Shown: positions 49,452 to 61,648 of the stretch, in pieces | Position numbering within the stretch: position 1 is the stretch's first letter | How the letters are laid out: the number at the start of each line of letters is the position of its first letter | Source: Thermopolyspora flexuosa | GTDB lineage: Bacteria > Actinomycetota > Actinomycetes > Streptosporangiales > Streptosporangiaceae | Assembly: GCF_006716785.1 (NCBI RefSeq) | Contig: NZ_VFPQ01000001.1 | Location: 3,224,001 to 3,288,000, forward strand | Reading direction: 5' to 3' | DNA length: 64,000 nt | Program-made: the position numbers and the translations under genes | The notes under the pieces: model-generated | What the model saw: the letters and a program-made list of their open reading frames with translations, nothing else | Told to the model about the DNA's origin: nothing | The model's database searches: none

Positions 49452-50645
49452 TCAGATGCCCGCGGCCTGCCGCAGGGCCTCGACGCGGTCGGTGCGCTCC
49501 CAGGAGAAGTTCGGTTCCTCCCGGCCGAAGTGGCCGTAGGCGGCGGTCGGGGTGTAGATGGGGCGCAGCAGGTCGAGGTCCCGGATGATCGCGGCCGGGC
49601 GCAGGTCGAAGACCTCGAGCACGGCGTCCTGGATCCGCTCGACCGGGATCTTCTCGGTGCCGAAGCACTCGACGAACAGGCCGACCGGCTTCGCCTTGCC
49701 GATCGCGTACGCGACCTGCACCTCGCAGCGGTCGGCGAGCCCGGCGGCGACCACGTTCTTCGCCACCCAGCGCATCGCGTAGGCGGCGGAGCGGTCGACC
49801 TTGGAGGGGTCCTTGCCGGAGAAGGCGCCGCCGCCGTGGCGGGCCATGCCGCCGTACGTGTCGATGATGATCTTGCGCCCGGTGAGCCCGGCGTCGCCCA
49901 TCGGGCCGCCGATCTCGAAGCGGCCGGTGGGGTTCACCAGCAGCCGGTAGCCCTCCACCTCGATGTCGAGGTCCTTGAGCACCGGATCGACCACGTGCTC
50001 GGCGATGTCCGGCGTGAGCATCTCCTTCAGGTCGATCTCCGGCGCGTGCTGGGTGGAGACCACGACGGTGTCCACCCGCACCGGGCGGTCGCCGTCGTAC
50101 TCGATGGTGACCTGCGTCTTGCCGTCCGGGCGCAGGTACGGGATGGTGCCGGACTTGCGGACCTCGGCGAGCCGCCGCGCCATGCGGTGGGCGAGCATGA
50201 TCGGCAGCGGCATGAGCTCGGGGGTCTCCCGGCAGGCGTACCCGAACATGAGGCCCTGGTCGCCGGCGCCCTGCCGGTCGAGCTCGTCGGTGTTCACGCC
50301 CTCGCGGAACTCGTAGGCGTCGTCCACACCCTGGGCGATGTCCGGCGACTGGGCGCCGATGGAGATCGACACGCCGCACGAGGCGCCGTCGAAGCCCTTG
50401 TGGGAGGCGTCGTAGCCGATCTCCAGGATCTTCTCCCGGATGACCCCGGGGATGTCGACGTACGTCTCCGTGGTCACCTCGCCCGCGACGTGGACCTGAC
50501 CGGTGGTGATCAACGTTTCCACGGCGACCCGGCTGCGCGGGTCGTCCTTCAGCATGGCGTCGAGGATCGCGTCGCTGATCTGGTCGGCGATCTTGTCGGG
50601 GTGGCCCTCGGTCACCGACTCGGATGTGAACAGGCGGCGGGACAA
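49452..50645 (-). CDS. metK: S-adenosylmethionine synthase
   Basis: Makes S-adenosylmethionine from methionine and ATP; SAM feeds RsmH, RsmB and other methyltransferases of this window. The 397-residue protein has [21 protein letters not shown], the hexapeptide region [12 protein letters not shown], and [19 protein letters not shown] (phosphate loop). The TTG at 50643-50645 is chosen because GAGGAG stands ten bases upstream and homologues begin there. A hairpin GGCGAG/CTCGCC lies in the 164-base leader near 50705-50722. I recognised no SAM riboswitch. Confidence 0.98.
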   Translation of the reverse strand: MSRRLFTSESVTEGHPDKIADQISDAILDAMLKDDPRSRVAVETLITTGQVHVAGEVTTETYVDIPGVIREKILEIGYDASHKGFDGASCGVSISIGAQSPDIAQGVDDAYEFREGVNTDELDRQGAGDQGLMFGYACRETPELMPLPIMLAHRMARRLAEVRKSGTIPYLRPDGKTQVTIEYDGDRPVRVDTVVVSTQHAPEIDLKEMLTPDIAEHVVDPVLKDLDIEVEGYRLLVNPTGRFEIGGPMGDAGLTGRKIIIDTYGGMARHGGGAFSGKDPSKVDRSAAYAMRWVAKNVVAAGLADRCEVQVAYAIGKAKPVGLFVECFGTEKIPVERIQDAVLEVFDLRPAAIIRDLDLLRPIYTPTAAYGHFGREEPNFSWERTDRVEALRQAAGI

Positions 50646-50809
50646 CTCAATGGCTCCTCATGCAGCGGCTGCTGACGTATCAGGGCGTGCGCGCCTGCCG
50701 TGGCGGGCGAGCGGCGCCTCGCCGAGTCTAGCCCCACCCCCGGCCGAGCCGCGAAACCCCCACGGTGTCGCGCCGCGCGCGGACGCGATCGCGCAGGTCA
50801 GGCCACCTG

Positions 50810-52060
50810 TCAGGATGCGGACACCGGCGGCCGGCCCACCTCCGCGGTACGGCCCGGCAGGCGGGCGGCGACGAGGTCCCACACCACGTCGGCGAGCGCC
50901 TCCTTGGGCCCGCGTGGCACCTCCACCGCGGAGCCGTCGGCGCCGAGCACGGTGGCGGCGTTGTCCGGGGTGCCGAAGCCGAGCCCCGCGCCCACCTGGT
51001 TCACCACGAGCAGGTCGCAGCCCTTGCGGCGGAGCTTCGCGCGGCCGTTGGCGAGCACGTCGTCGGTCTCGGCCGCGAACCCGACGATCACGCCCGGCGC
51101 GTCCGCGCCGCCCTCCCGGCGGCGCGCGCACAGCTCGGCGAGGATGTCGGGGTTCTTCACCAGGCGGATCGGCTCGGGCTCGGCGTCCGTCTTCTTGATC
51201 TTGGACTCGGACGGCGCGGCCGGGCGGAAGTCGGCGACGGCCGCGGCCATGACGACCGCGTCGGCGTGCGCGGCGGCCTCGAACACCGCCTCGCGCATCT
51301 CGAGCGCGGTCTCCACGCGGATCACCTTCACCCCGGCGGGGTCGGCGAGCGCCGTGTTCGCGGCGATCAGCGTGACCTCGGCGCCCCGGGCGGCCGCGGT
51401 GGCCGCCAGGGCGTAGCCCTGCAGCCCGGAGGACCGGTTGCCGATGAACCGGACCGGGTCGATCGGCTCGCGGGTGCCGCCCGCGGTGACCACCACGCGC
51501 CGCCCCGCCAGGTCGCCGCGCCGCGCCGCCAGCAGGCGGCGGCAGAACGCGAAGATGTCCTCGGGGTCGGGCAGCCGGCCGGGGCCGGTGTCGGCCCCGG
51601 TGAGCCTGCCCACGGCCGGGTCGAGCACGTACGCGCCGCGCTCGCGCAACGTCGCGACGTTCGCGCGGGTGGCGGGGTGCTCCCACATCTCGGTGTGCAT
51701 CGCCGGGGCGAACACGACCGGGCAGCGTGCGGTGAGCAGGGTGGCGGTGAGCAGGTCGCCGGCGAACCCGCCGGCCGCCTTGGCGAGCAGGTCGGCGGTG
51801 GCCGGCGCGACCACCACGAGGTCGGCCTCCTTGCCGATGCGCACGTGCGGCACCTCGTGCACGCCGTCCCACACCTCGGCGGAGACCGGATGCCCGGAGA
51901 GCGCGGCCCAGGTCGGCTCACCCACGAAGCGCAACGCGTCGCGGGTCGGCACCACGCGCACGTCGTGGCCGGACTCGGTGAACAGCCGCAGCAGCTCGCA
52001 CGCCTTGTACGCGGCGATGCCGCCGCCGACCCCCAGCACCACCCGCGCGGGAGCGGTCAT
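50810..52060 (-). CDS. coaBC: Bifunctional phosphopantothenoylcysteine decarboxylase / phosphopantothenate-cysteine ligase
   Basis: Two steps of coenzyme A synthesis in one 416-residue chain. The N-terminal CoaC flavoprotein (about 1-185) has VVLGVGGGIAAYKACELLRL, the catalytic-loop region and APAMHTEMWEHPA. The C-terminal CoaB half (about 190-405) has VVVTAGGTREPIDPVRFIGNRSSG and KIKKTD. It starts seven bases after the rpoZ stop. The order rpoZ-coaBC-metK is conserved in Actinobacteria. Confidence 0.97.
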   Translation of the reverse strand: MTAPARVVLGVGGGIAAYKACELLRLFTESGHDVRVVPTRDALRFVGEPTWAALSGHPVSAEVWDGVHEVPHVRIGKEADLVVVAPATADLLAKAAGGFAGDLLTATLLTARCPVVFAPAMHTEMWEHPATRANVATLRERGAYVLDPAVGRLTGADTGPGRLPDPEDIFAFCRRLLAARRGDLAGRRVVVTAGGTREPIDPVRFIGNRSSGLQGYALAATAAARGAEVTLIAANTALADPAGVKVIRVETALEMREAVFEAAAHADAVVMAAAVADFRPAAPSESKIKKTDAEPEPIRLVKNPDILAELCARRREGGADAPGVIVGFAAETDDVLANGRAKLRRKGCDLLVVNQVGAGLGFGTPDNAATVLGADGSAVEVPRGPKEALADVVWDLVAARLPGRTAEVGRPPVSAS

Positions 52061-52067
52061 CGCCGGG

Positions 52068-52346
52068 TCAGCTCTCCACCGGCTCGGCGGTGAGCAGCCC
52101 CTCGGCGACCTCGCGCAGCGCGATCGAGAGCGGCTTCTCCTGGGGGTGGGTCTCCACCAGCGGGCCGACGTACTCCAGCAGGCCCTCGCCGAGCTGGGAG
52201 TAGTAGGCGTTGATCTGGCGGGCCCGCTTGGCGGCCATGATCACGAGACTGTACTTGCTGTCGACGACGTCGAGCAGCTGGTCGATCGGCGGGTTGGTGA
52301 TGCCTTCGGCAACCGGGGCAGTGCCAGCCACGTTCGTGTCCCCCAT
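52068..52346 (-). CDS. rpoZ: RNA polymerase omega subunit
   Basis: 92 residues that help fold and assemble the beta-prime subunit. The family core [47 protein letters not shown] (about 16-62) and the end [15 protein letters not shown] are intact. The preferred ATG (52346) lacks a strong ribosome site. It lies between gmk and coaBC, its usual location. Length is normal for actinobacterial omega. Confidence 0.96.
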   Translation of the reverse strand: MGDTNVAGTAPVAEGITNPPIDQLLDVVDSKYSLVIMAAKRARQINAYYSQLGEGLLEYVGPLVETHPQEKPLSIALREVAEGLLTAEPVES

Positions 52347-52495
52347 GTCGGTGAACTGATGTCTGCGGGTCGGCGCCGGACCCGTCCGGTCACCGGCCGG
52401 GTCGCCGGGCGTCCGCGATGCCGCGTACGGCGGGCCGGCGGAGACGCCGGCGGGACCCGCCGGTCCTCGCCGGACCCGGGCCCTGCGGGCAGGGT

Positions 52496-53227
52496 TCAGC
52501 GGACGCCGCTACGGACCCGCATCAAATCTATCAGCCGCTCGCAGACTTCCTGGACCGACGTGTTGATCAGGGTGACGTCGAACTCCGGTTCGGCGGCCAT
52601 CTCGATGCGCCCCTGGGCGAGCCGCCGCTCGATCACGTCCTCGGGCTCGGTGCCGCGGCCGCGCAGCCGCGCCTCGAGCACCTCCCAGCTGGGCGGGGCG
52701 AGGAAGACCAGCAGGGCATCGGGCATGGCCTTGCGGACCTGCCGCGCGCCCTGCAGGTCGATCTCCAGCAGCGTCGGGACGCCCGCCTCGAGCCTCTCCA
52801 GCACCGGCGCGGCGGGGGTGCCGTACCGGTTGCCGGCGAACTCGGCCCATTCCAGCAGTTCGCCGGCCGCGACCAGCCGGTCGAACTCCTCGCCGTCCAC
52901 GAAGTGGTACTCCACCCCGTCGGTCTCGCCCGGACGGGGCTTGCGGGTGGTCACCGAGACCGACAGCCACACCTCGGGGTGCGTCCGCCGGAGCTCGGCG
53001 ACGACCGTCGACTTGCCCACCCCGGACGGGCCGGACAGGACGGTCAGGCGGTTGCCGGTCGGCCCGGAGAAGCGCCCTGGACGGGGCGGCGTCTCCTCCG
53101 GGCGGCCGCTGCGGGGCAGAGGGTTCCGGGCACCCGTCCCGGTGCCGTCCCCGGCCGCCCGCGCCGGGCCTGCCGCGGCGCCCACCGCGGCGGTCTCGTG
53201 GAGCCGGCCTTCGCCGGACCAGGACAT
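52496..53227 (-). CDS. gmk: Guanylate kinase with long N-terminal extension
   Basis: Phosphorylates GMP to GDP. The core starts about residue 58: [22 protein letters not shown] (P-loop GPSGVGKS). It is followed by [22 protein letters not shown] (GMP-binding region) and [26 protein letters not shown]. The first 55 residues are Gly/Pro/Arg-rich and not part of the fold. I use the ATG at 53225-53227 with GAGG eight bases upstream; a GTG three codons earlier is possible. It follows mihF by 139 bases, a conserved pairing. Confidence 0.95.
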   Translation of the reverse strand: MSWSGEGRLHETAAVGAAAGPARAAGDGTGTGARNPLPRSGRPEETPPRPGRFSGPTGNRLTVLSGPSGVGKSTVVAELRRTHPEVWLSVSVTTRKPRPGETDGVEYHFVDGEEFDRLVAAGELLEWAEFAGNRYGTPAAPVLERLEAGVPTLLEIDLQGARQVRKAMPDALLVFLAPPSWEVLEARLRGRGTEPEDVIERRLAQGRIEMAAEPEFDVTLINTSVQEVCERLIDLMRVRSGVR

Positions 53228-53366
53228 GCCGGTCACCTCATTACCCCCGTTCGACCATCCCCGCGTGCGGCGTCTCCGGGCGGAGACGCCGGACCGGAAC
53301 GCTTCCGAACCTACCGGTTCGGCCGTCCCGCCCCGTCACGCGGGGCCGACCATCCGGCCGAAGCCG

Positions 53367-53690
53367 TCAGGCCTCGGCCCCGCCGAACTCGCGCTCCAGA
53401 GCGGCACGCTGGTTGGCCCCGAGTCCCCGCACTCGCCGGGACTCGGCGATACCGAGCCGCTCCATAAGCTGCTTGGCGCGGACCTTGCCCACGCCGGGTA
53501 GCGACTCCAGCAGCGCCGACACCTTCATCTTCCCGATGACGTCATCGGTCTGCCCGCTTTTCAGCACCTCAGCCAGAGAAACCGCGCCATGCTTGAGCCG
53601 GTTCTTGACCTCGGCACGCTCTTTGCGGGCCTTGGCAGCCTTCTCCAGGGCTGCGGCGCGCTGCTCGGGGGTCAGTGGAGGAAGAGCCAC
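53367..53690 (-). CDS. mihF: Actinobacterial integration host factor
   Basis: A nucleoid-associated protein unrelated to proteobacterial IHF; it bends DNA and supports phage integration and chromosome compaction. The 107-residue product begins MALPPLTPEQRAAALEKAAKARKERAEVKNRLKHG, a long basic helix. It continues with VLKSGQTDDVIGKMKVSALLESLPGVGKVRAKQLMERLGIAESRRVRGLG, the helix-hairpin-helix H2TH core. GTG start with GAGGTG upstream. A promoter is predicted just upstream (see 53736-53764). It precedes gmk, as in mycobacteria and Streptomyces. Confidence 0.97.
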   Translation of the reverse strand: MALPPLTPEQRAAALEKAAKARKERAEVKNRLKHGAVSLAEVLKSGQTDDVIGKMKVSALLESLPGVGKVRAKQLMERLGIAESRRVRGLGANQRAALEREFGGAEA

Positions 53691-53735
53691 GCCGGGTCAC
53701 CTCGAATTTCTGTCGATGTACTCGGACGGGAGGGG

Positions 53736-53764
53736 AAACTAGCTGGTCTTCGGCCTTCTAGCAA
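53736..53764 (-). promoter_or_regulatory. Candidate mihF promoter
   Basis: On the minus strand TTGCTA (plus-strand 53759-53764), a 17-base spacer, and TAGTTT (plus-strand 53736-53741). The predicted start is near 53729, giving a leader of about 40 bases. The -10 fits TANNNT; the -35 matches four of six consensus positions. Confidence 0.5.
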
Positions 53765-54091
53765 CGTCAAAGCCGGTTTATCCCCCCACAAAATCCGGTT
53801 CATCTCGTTCCGTGACCGGAAAGGCACGTTCCGTCTATCAAAAGGCCCCCACCACCCGGCTTTGCCGCGCCCGCGCGGCGCCCCCGCCGTGCCCGCCGCG
53901 GGCCCGCTCCGCCCGCCGCTCCGGGACCACGGCGCCCGGCCGGCACCGCCAGCTGGCGCCCTGCGGGCGGCCACGGGCACGTCACGGCGGAGCCCGGAAG
54001 CCCGCGCCAGGGTACGGCGACGCCCACCGGACGCCGGTATCGGGCCCCCGGAACCACATGACCTGTGGGCCCGAAAATCGGCCAACCCGCC

Positions 54092-54123
54092 AAAAAACGG
54101 ACTGAAATATCAGCACTAATCCG
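54092..54123 (-). terminator. Candidate intrinsic terminator downstream of pyrF
   Basis: On the minus strand CTGA-TATT-TCAG forms a small hairpin stacked on a CGGA/TCCG pair with a six-base bulge, followed at once by TTTTTT. It is about 205 bases past the pyrF stop, so either the pyr transcript or a short transcript begun near the CRP-type sites could end here. The stem is weak. Confidence 0.45.
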
Positions 54124-54196
54124 TGACGCTGTGTGGCCGGTTCCGGTCCGCCGGATCCCGGCCATGCCACCGGGGCGGGCACCGGCCCCCGGCGGG

Positions 54197-54212
54197 CGTG
54201 ATTCGCGTCACA
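54197..54212. promoter_or_regulatory. CRP/FNR-superfamily-type operator, copy 1
   Basis: CGTGA-N6-TCACA, nine of ten matches to the TGTGA-N6-TCACA consensus used by mycobacterial CRP and corynebacterial GlxR. A second copy lies 57 bases away. Confidence 0.55.
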
Positions 54213-54253
54213 CGATCACGCGGTCGCGGCGAATGCGAAAGCACGGTCCGGGC

Positions 54254-54269
54254 CGTGATTTTTCTCACA
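54254..54269. promoter_or_regulatory. CRP/FNR-superfamily-type operator, copy 2
   Basis: CGTGA-TTTTTC-TCACA, with the same half-sites and spacing as copy 1. It lies between pyrF and mihF; no start codon is close on either strand. Confidence 0.55.
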
Positions 54270-54328
54270 GCCCGTTCGAGCGTGGCGTTCCGTGAACCGT
54301 TCCGCGCGGCGCGGCCGGGCCGGCCGGC

Positions 54329-55030
54329 TCAGCCGATGGACGCGTGCCGGCGCAGCGCGCTGGCGATCGCCGCGGCGGCCGCCCCGGGGTCGGCGGCGCC
54401 GGTGATGGGGCGGCCGATCACCAGCAGGTCCGCGCCGTTCGCCAGGGCCTGCTCGGGCGTGGCGACGCGCGCCTGGTCCTGGACGGCGGCCCCGGCGGGC
54501 CGTACGCCGGGGGTGATGAGCGTCACGTCCGGGCCGACCTCGGCGCGCACCGCGGCGACCTCGTGCGGCGAGCACACCAGGGCCTGGGCGCCCGCCTCCA
54601 CCGCCAGAACGGCGAGACGGCGCGCGGCGTCCGTGGCCGGGCCTCGGAGTCCCACCGCCTCGAGATCGCCCGGCGTGAGCGACGTCAGCACCGTCACGGC
54701 CGCGATTTTCGTCTGCGGGGCGGCCTCCACCGCGGCGCGGATCATCGCCGGGCCGCCGGCGGCGTGCACGGTGAGGATCGCGGGCTTGAGCCGGGCCACC
54801 GCGCGGGTCGCGCCCGCCACGGTGTTCGGGATGTCGTGCAGCTTCAGGTCGAGGAAGACCTGCACGCCGCTCGCCCCGCGCACCGAGGCGATCACGTCGG
54901 GGCCGTAGCGCAGGTACAGCTCCAGGCCGACCTTCACGGTGCTCACGTGGGGGGTGACCAGGTGGGCCCAGCGGGCGGCGGTCTCCAGGTCGGGCGCGTC
55001 GAGCGCGACCGCGATGGGGGCGGGCGTCAC
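54329..55030 (-). CDS. pyrF: Orotidine 5'-phosphate decarboxylase
   Basis: Final step of UMP synthesis. The 233-residue TIM barrel shows [17 protein letters not shown], the catalytic segment [20 protein letters not shown] (Lys63 and neighbouring Asp) and [17 protein letters not shown] near 175, ending with [16 protein letters not shown] (phosphate site). GTG start overlapping the pyrD stop as GTGA, so coupled. Last gene of the pyrimidine cluster. Confidence 0.97.
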   Translation of the reverse strand: MTPAPIAVALDAPDLETAARWAHLVTPHVSTVKVGLELYLRYGPDVIASVRGASGVQVFLDLKLHDIPNTVAGATRAVARLKPAILTVHAAGGPAMIRAAVEAAPQTKIAAVTVLTSLTPGDLEAVGLRGPATDAARRLAVLAVEAGAQALVCSPHEVAAVRAEVGPDVTLITPGVRPAGAAVQDQARVATPEQALANGADLLVIGRPITGAADPGAAAAAIASALRRHASIG

Positions 55031-56001
55031 AGGGAACTCTCCTCAAGATCGATTCGGCCCCGAGGGCCGGTGCCCGGCGGCCGGTGGGCGAGGCCCACCG
55101 CGTCGGCCAGCCGCTCGAAGCCGCGTTTGTGCAGCAGATCCTCGAGCTCGCGCAGGATGCGCAGGCACGCGTAGGGGTCGTTGAAGATCGCGGTCCCGAC
55201 GGCGACCACGCACGCGCCCGCGAGGATCAGCTCGAGCGCGTCGCGTCCGGTCATCACGCCGCCCATGCCGATGATCGGCACCCCCGGCAGCGCCGCGTGC
55301 ACCTGCCACAGGCAGCGTACGGCGAGCGGCCGGATGGCGGGACCGGAGAGCCCGCCGGTGCCCGCGGCGAGCGCGGGGCGCATGGTGTCCACGTCGATCG
55401 CCATGCCGAGCGGCGTGTTGATCATGGAGAGCGCGTCCGCGCCCCCGTCCACGCACGCCCGGGCGACCGCGACGACGTCGGCCACGTCCGGGGAGAGCTT
55501 GGCGATCACCGGCACGTCGTACCGGCTGGAGGCGCGCACCGAGGCGATCACCTCGGCCGCGGCGGCCGGGTCCCGGGCGAAGATCCGGCCGCGGTCCTCC
55601 ACGTTGGGGCAGGACAGGTTCACCTCGACCGCGGTCACCCCGGCCGCGGAGGCGAGCCGCCGGGCGAGCGTGCCGTACTCGGACACGCTGCCGCCGGCGA
55701 TCGACACGATCGTGGTGACCCCGCGCTCGGCGAGCCAGGGCAGCTCGCGGTCGAGGAAGGCGTCGATGCCGGGCCCCTGCAGGCCGACCGCGTTGAGCAG
55801 GCCGGAGGGCGTCTCCGCGGTCCGCGGGGTGGGGCGTCCGGAGCGCGGGGTGAGCGTGATCGACCGGGTGATCACCGCGCCGAGCCGGTTGAGGTCGAAG
55901 AACTGGGCGAGCTCACGCCCGCTGCCCGCGCAGCCGGCGGCCGTGGTGATCGGGTTGGCGAGCTCGACATGCGCGAGGTACGTCCGCATATCAACTGACA
56001 T
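55027..56001 (-). CDS. pyrD: Dihydroorotate dehydrogenase, class 1B catalytic subunit
   Basis: Oxidises dihydroorotate to orotate with FMN. The 324-residue protein has [38 protein letters not shown], the catalytic Cys131 in [14 protein letters not shown] (class 1 uses Cys where class 2 has Ser), and [19 protein letters not shown]. The presence of pyrK next door marks class 1B, which passes electrons to NAD+. The start overlaps the pyrK stop by 11 bases. Confidence 0.97.
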   Translation of the reverse strand: MSVDMRTYLAHVELANPITTAAGCAGSGRELAQFFDLNRLGAVITRSITLTPRSGRPTPRTAETPSGLLNAVGLQGPGIDAFLDRELPWLAERGVTTIVSIAGGSVSEYGTLARRLASAAGVTAVEVNLSCPNVEDRGRIFARDPAAAAEVIASVRASSRYDVPVIAKLSPDVADVVAVARACVDGGADALSMINTPLGMAIDVDTMRPALAAGTGGLSGPAIRPLAVRCLWQVHAALPGVPIIGMGGVMTGRDALELILAGACVVAVGTAIFNDPYACLRILRELEDLLHKRGFERLADAVGLAHRPPGTGPRGRIDLEESSL

Positions 56002-56902
56002 GTCGGTTCCCTGTCTGGCCGCCGGGCTCGTGCGCCCGCCCGCCCGGCGCCCCAGGGGCGCCCAGGGCGTCGAACGGGATCGTGCCGATGTCCTCGAACC
56101 GCACCCGCTCGCCGCGGAACACCGGGCCCTCCACGCAGGCGCGCACCATCCGGGTGACCCCGTCCTCGCCGATCACCGGCAGCACGCACGAGCCGCACAC
56201 CCCGAAGCCGCAGACCATGGTCTGCTCCACGGCCACCTGGATCGGGATGTCGAACTCGATCGCCACCGCGGCGACCCCGCGCAGCGTGGACAGCGGGCCG
56301 CAGGCGTACACCACGTCCGCCCGGGTGTCGGCGATCACCGACGGCAGCACGTCGGTGACCCGGCCCCGCACCCCCAGCGAGCCGTCCTCGGTGGTCAGCG
56401 TCGTGGTCTCCCCCATGCGCCGGGCGCGCAGCGCGCCGAACACCCGGTCCGCGCTCGCCGCGCCGAGCACGAAGTCCACCCGGCAGCCCCGCCGCTGCAG
56501 CAGGTCGGCGAGCCCGAACAGCGGCGCCGAGCCGTACTCGGCCCCGACCAGCACGCAGTGCACCGGGTCGCGGGGCAGCGGAAAGGGGCGGCCGAGCGGG
56601 CCGACCATGTCGAGGGTGTCGCGCGCCTTGCGCTCGGCGAGCCAGGCCGTGCCGGGGCCGCGCACGGTGAACACGAACTCCACCGTGCCGCCGTAGTCCG
56701 GCTTGACGTCGTGCACCGAGAAGGCGCGGCGGGCGAGCGTCGACGACGCCGGGCCGCCGACCGCGACGGTGATGAAGTGGCCCGGGCGGAACCGCTCGGC
56801 GATGCCGGGCGCCACCACGGTGAGCGCATGGTAGGCGTCGACACGGCGCGTCGTCAGCACCGTGCCGGTCACCTGTACCGGGCTAGCAGCCGTCTCACTC
56901 AC
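55991..56902 (-). CDS. pyrK: Dihydroorotate dehydrogenase electron-transfer subunit
   Basis: The FAD/2Fe-2S partner of class 1B PyrD. It has a ferredoxin-reductase-like FAD domain (FRPGHFITVAVGG, RRAFSVHDV), an NAD domain (HCVLVGAEYGSAPLFGLADLL) and a C-terminal 2Fe-2S cluster with CGFGVCGSC and a fourth Cys in RACVEGPVF. The start is uncertain. I give the GTG at 56900-56902 (303 residues, family length), where GGAGG abuts the codon. A GTG at 57014-57016 would add 38 Arg/Gly-rich residues. Its stop overlaps pyrD. Confidence 0.9.
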   Translation of the reverse strand: MSETAASPVQVTGTVLTTRRVDAYHALTVVAPGIAERFRPGHFITVAVGGPASSTLARRAFSVHDVKPDYGGTVEFVFTVRGPGTAWLAERKARDTLDMVGPLGRPFPLPRDPVHCVLVGAEYGSAPLFGLADLLQRRGCRVDFVLGAASADRVFGALRARRMGETTTLTTEDGSLGVRGRVTDVLPSVIADTRADVVYACGPLSTLRGVAAVAIEFDIPIQVAVEQTMVCGFGVCGSCVLPVIGEDGVTRMVRACVEGPVFRGERVRFEDIGTIPFDALGAPGAPGGRAHEPGGQTGNRHVS

Positions 56903-57234
56903 CTCCGCCGGAGCACGCGCCGGGCCGCCCGCCGCCCGGACCGGCCGGGACGGCGCCCACCTTGCGGCGACCCCTCGACGGGACCCGGCCGGGCGCCCGC
57001 CGGGGGTGGCCGTCACGGGAACCCGTCACGCGGCCCCTGCGGCGGCCCGTCGAGGCGTCGAGGCGACCCGTCGAAAGCAACCCGCTGTAGCAACTCTGCC
57101 GTCAACGCCCCCCTTGTCGTCAAAGGACCCGCCGACAGCAGCTGCCGTTTTCCGGCCGCCTTCGGGCCGGTTCCGGACGGCACTGCGGCCGGGTTCCGGT
57201 GGGAACCCGGCCGTACGAGTGCCGCGGGCCGCCC
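56903..57234. other. Spacer between carB and pyrK with a strong hairpin
   Basis: About 330 bases without a supported gene; its distal part may encode a longer PyrK N-terminus. A perfect 12-bp stem CGGCCGGGTTCC (57186-57197) with GGAACCCGGCCG (57202-57213) and a four-base loop stands 22 bases past the carB stop. A CCGGCC/GGCCGG hairpin follows near 57151-57170. TTGACG occurs twice upstream of pyrK, but I find no matching -10. Confidence 0.55.
57186..57213 (-). terminator. Strong hairpin after carB (candidate terminator or attenuator)
   Basis: Perfect 12-bp stem with loop GGTG, 22 bases after the carB stop. No T run follows, so efficiency is uncertain; GC-rich U-less hairpins are common at actinobacterial operon ends. 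It could separate carB from pyrKDF transcription. Confidence 0.5.
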
Positions 57235-60517
<3,283 letters not shown>

Positions 60518-60525
<8 letters not shown>

Positions 60526-61648
60526 GCGCGCCTCCCGCCTTGCCCTTCTCCATCAGGTCGCAGAACTCGTCGAACATCCCCTTGGCGTCGTGCGGCCCGG
60601 CGGCCGCCTCGGGGTGGTACTGCACGCTGAACGCCGGGTAGTCGAGCAGCCGCAGCCCCTCCACGCAGCCGTCGTTGAGGTTGACGTGGCTCACCTCCGC
60701 CCGGCCGTAGGGGGTGTCGAACGGGCCGTCGAGCGGGGCCTCGAGGGCGAAGCCGTGGTTGTGGCTGGTGATGTGCACCCGCCCGGTACGGCGGTCGCGC
60801 ACCGGCTGGTTCACGCCGCGGTGGCCGTACCGCAGCTTGTAGGTGGAAAGGCCGAGGGCGCGGCCGAGGATCTGGTTGCCGAAGCAGATGCCGAACACCG
60901 GCTTGCCCGAGTCCAGCACCCCGCGCACCGCGTCGACCGCGTAGCCGGCCGCGGCCGGGTCGCCGGGGCCGTTGGAGATGAACACCCCGTCCGGGTCGAG
61001 GGCGAGGACGTCGGCGGCGGTGCAGGTGGCGGGGAGCACGTGCACCTCGCAGCCGCGCTCGGCCATCCGGTACGGCGTCCTCGCCTTGATGCCGAGGTCG
61101 AGGGCGGCCACCCGGTACCGGGTCCGGCCGTGCGCCTTCACGACGTACGGCTCGGGCGTGGTGACCTCGCGGGCGAGGTCGGCGCCGATCATCGACGGGC
61201 TCTGCCGTACCCGCTCGACCAGCTCCTCGACGTCGGCGAGGGCGGCGTCGCCGGAGAACACCCCGGCGCGCATCGCGCCGCGCTCGCGCAGGTGGCGGGT
61301 GAGCGCGCGGGTGCCGGGCATGGCGATGCCCACGATCCCCTGGGCCCGCAGCTCCTCCTCCAGGCTCCGGGTGGCGCGCCAGCTGGAGGCGATGCGCGAC
61401 GGCTCGCGCACCACGTACCCGGCGACCCAGATGCGGCGGGACTCGGGGTCCTCGTCGTTGACGCCGGTGTTGCCGATGTGCGGCGCGGTCATCGCGACGA
61501 TCTGGCGGTGGTAGGAGGGGTCGGTGAGGGTCTCCTGGTAGCCGGTCATCGCGGTGGTGAACACCATCTCGCCGAAGGTCTCGCCCACCGCGCCGAACGG
61601 CTCGCCGCGGAAGGCCCGGCCGTCCTCCAGCACGAGCAGCGCGCTCAT
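60518..61648 (-). CDS. carA: Carbamoyl-phosphate synthase small (glutaminase) subunit
   Basis: Supplies ammonia from glutamine to CarB. The 376-residue protein has an N-terminal CarA domain beginning [32 protein letters not shown]. Its class I glutamine amidotransferase domain has the nucleophile in [19 protein letters not shown] and the His/Glu in [15 protein letters not shown]. The ATG at 61646-61648 overlaps the pyrC stop by ATGA; upstream in-frame sequence is just the other frame of pyrC. Confidence 0.98.

Larger units (their letters stand above)
53691..54328. other. 638-base gene-free region between pyrF and mihF with CRP-type sites
   Basis: No reading frame here is credible. Apart from the mihF promoter it holds an AT-rich block with a terminator-like element (54092-54123) and two matching 16-bp dyads of CRP type (54197-54212 and 54254-54269). 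A CGGCCGG/CCGGCCG dyad lies within 25 bases of the pyrF stop. The region 53860-54060 is GC-rich and I see nothing in it. Confidence 0.55.

Noticed and set aside
50646-50809. SAM riboswitch upstream of metK
   Set aside because: Only a simple GGCGAG/CTCGCC hairpin is visible; none of the SAM-class core motifs can be placed.
53800-54165. 121-codon minus-strand frame in the pyrF-mihF spacer
   Set aside because: No ribosome site, composition unlike neighbouring genes, and it runs through the terminator-like T run.
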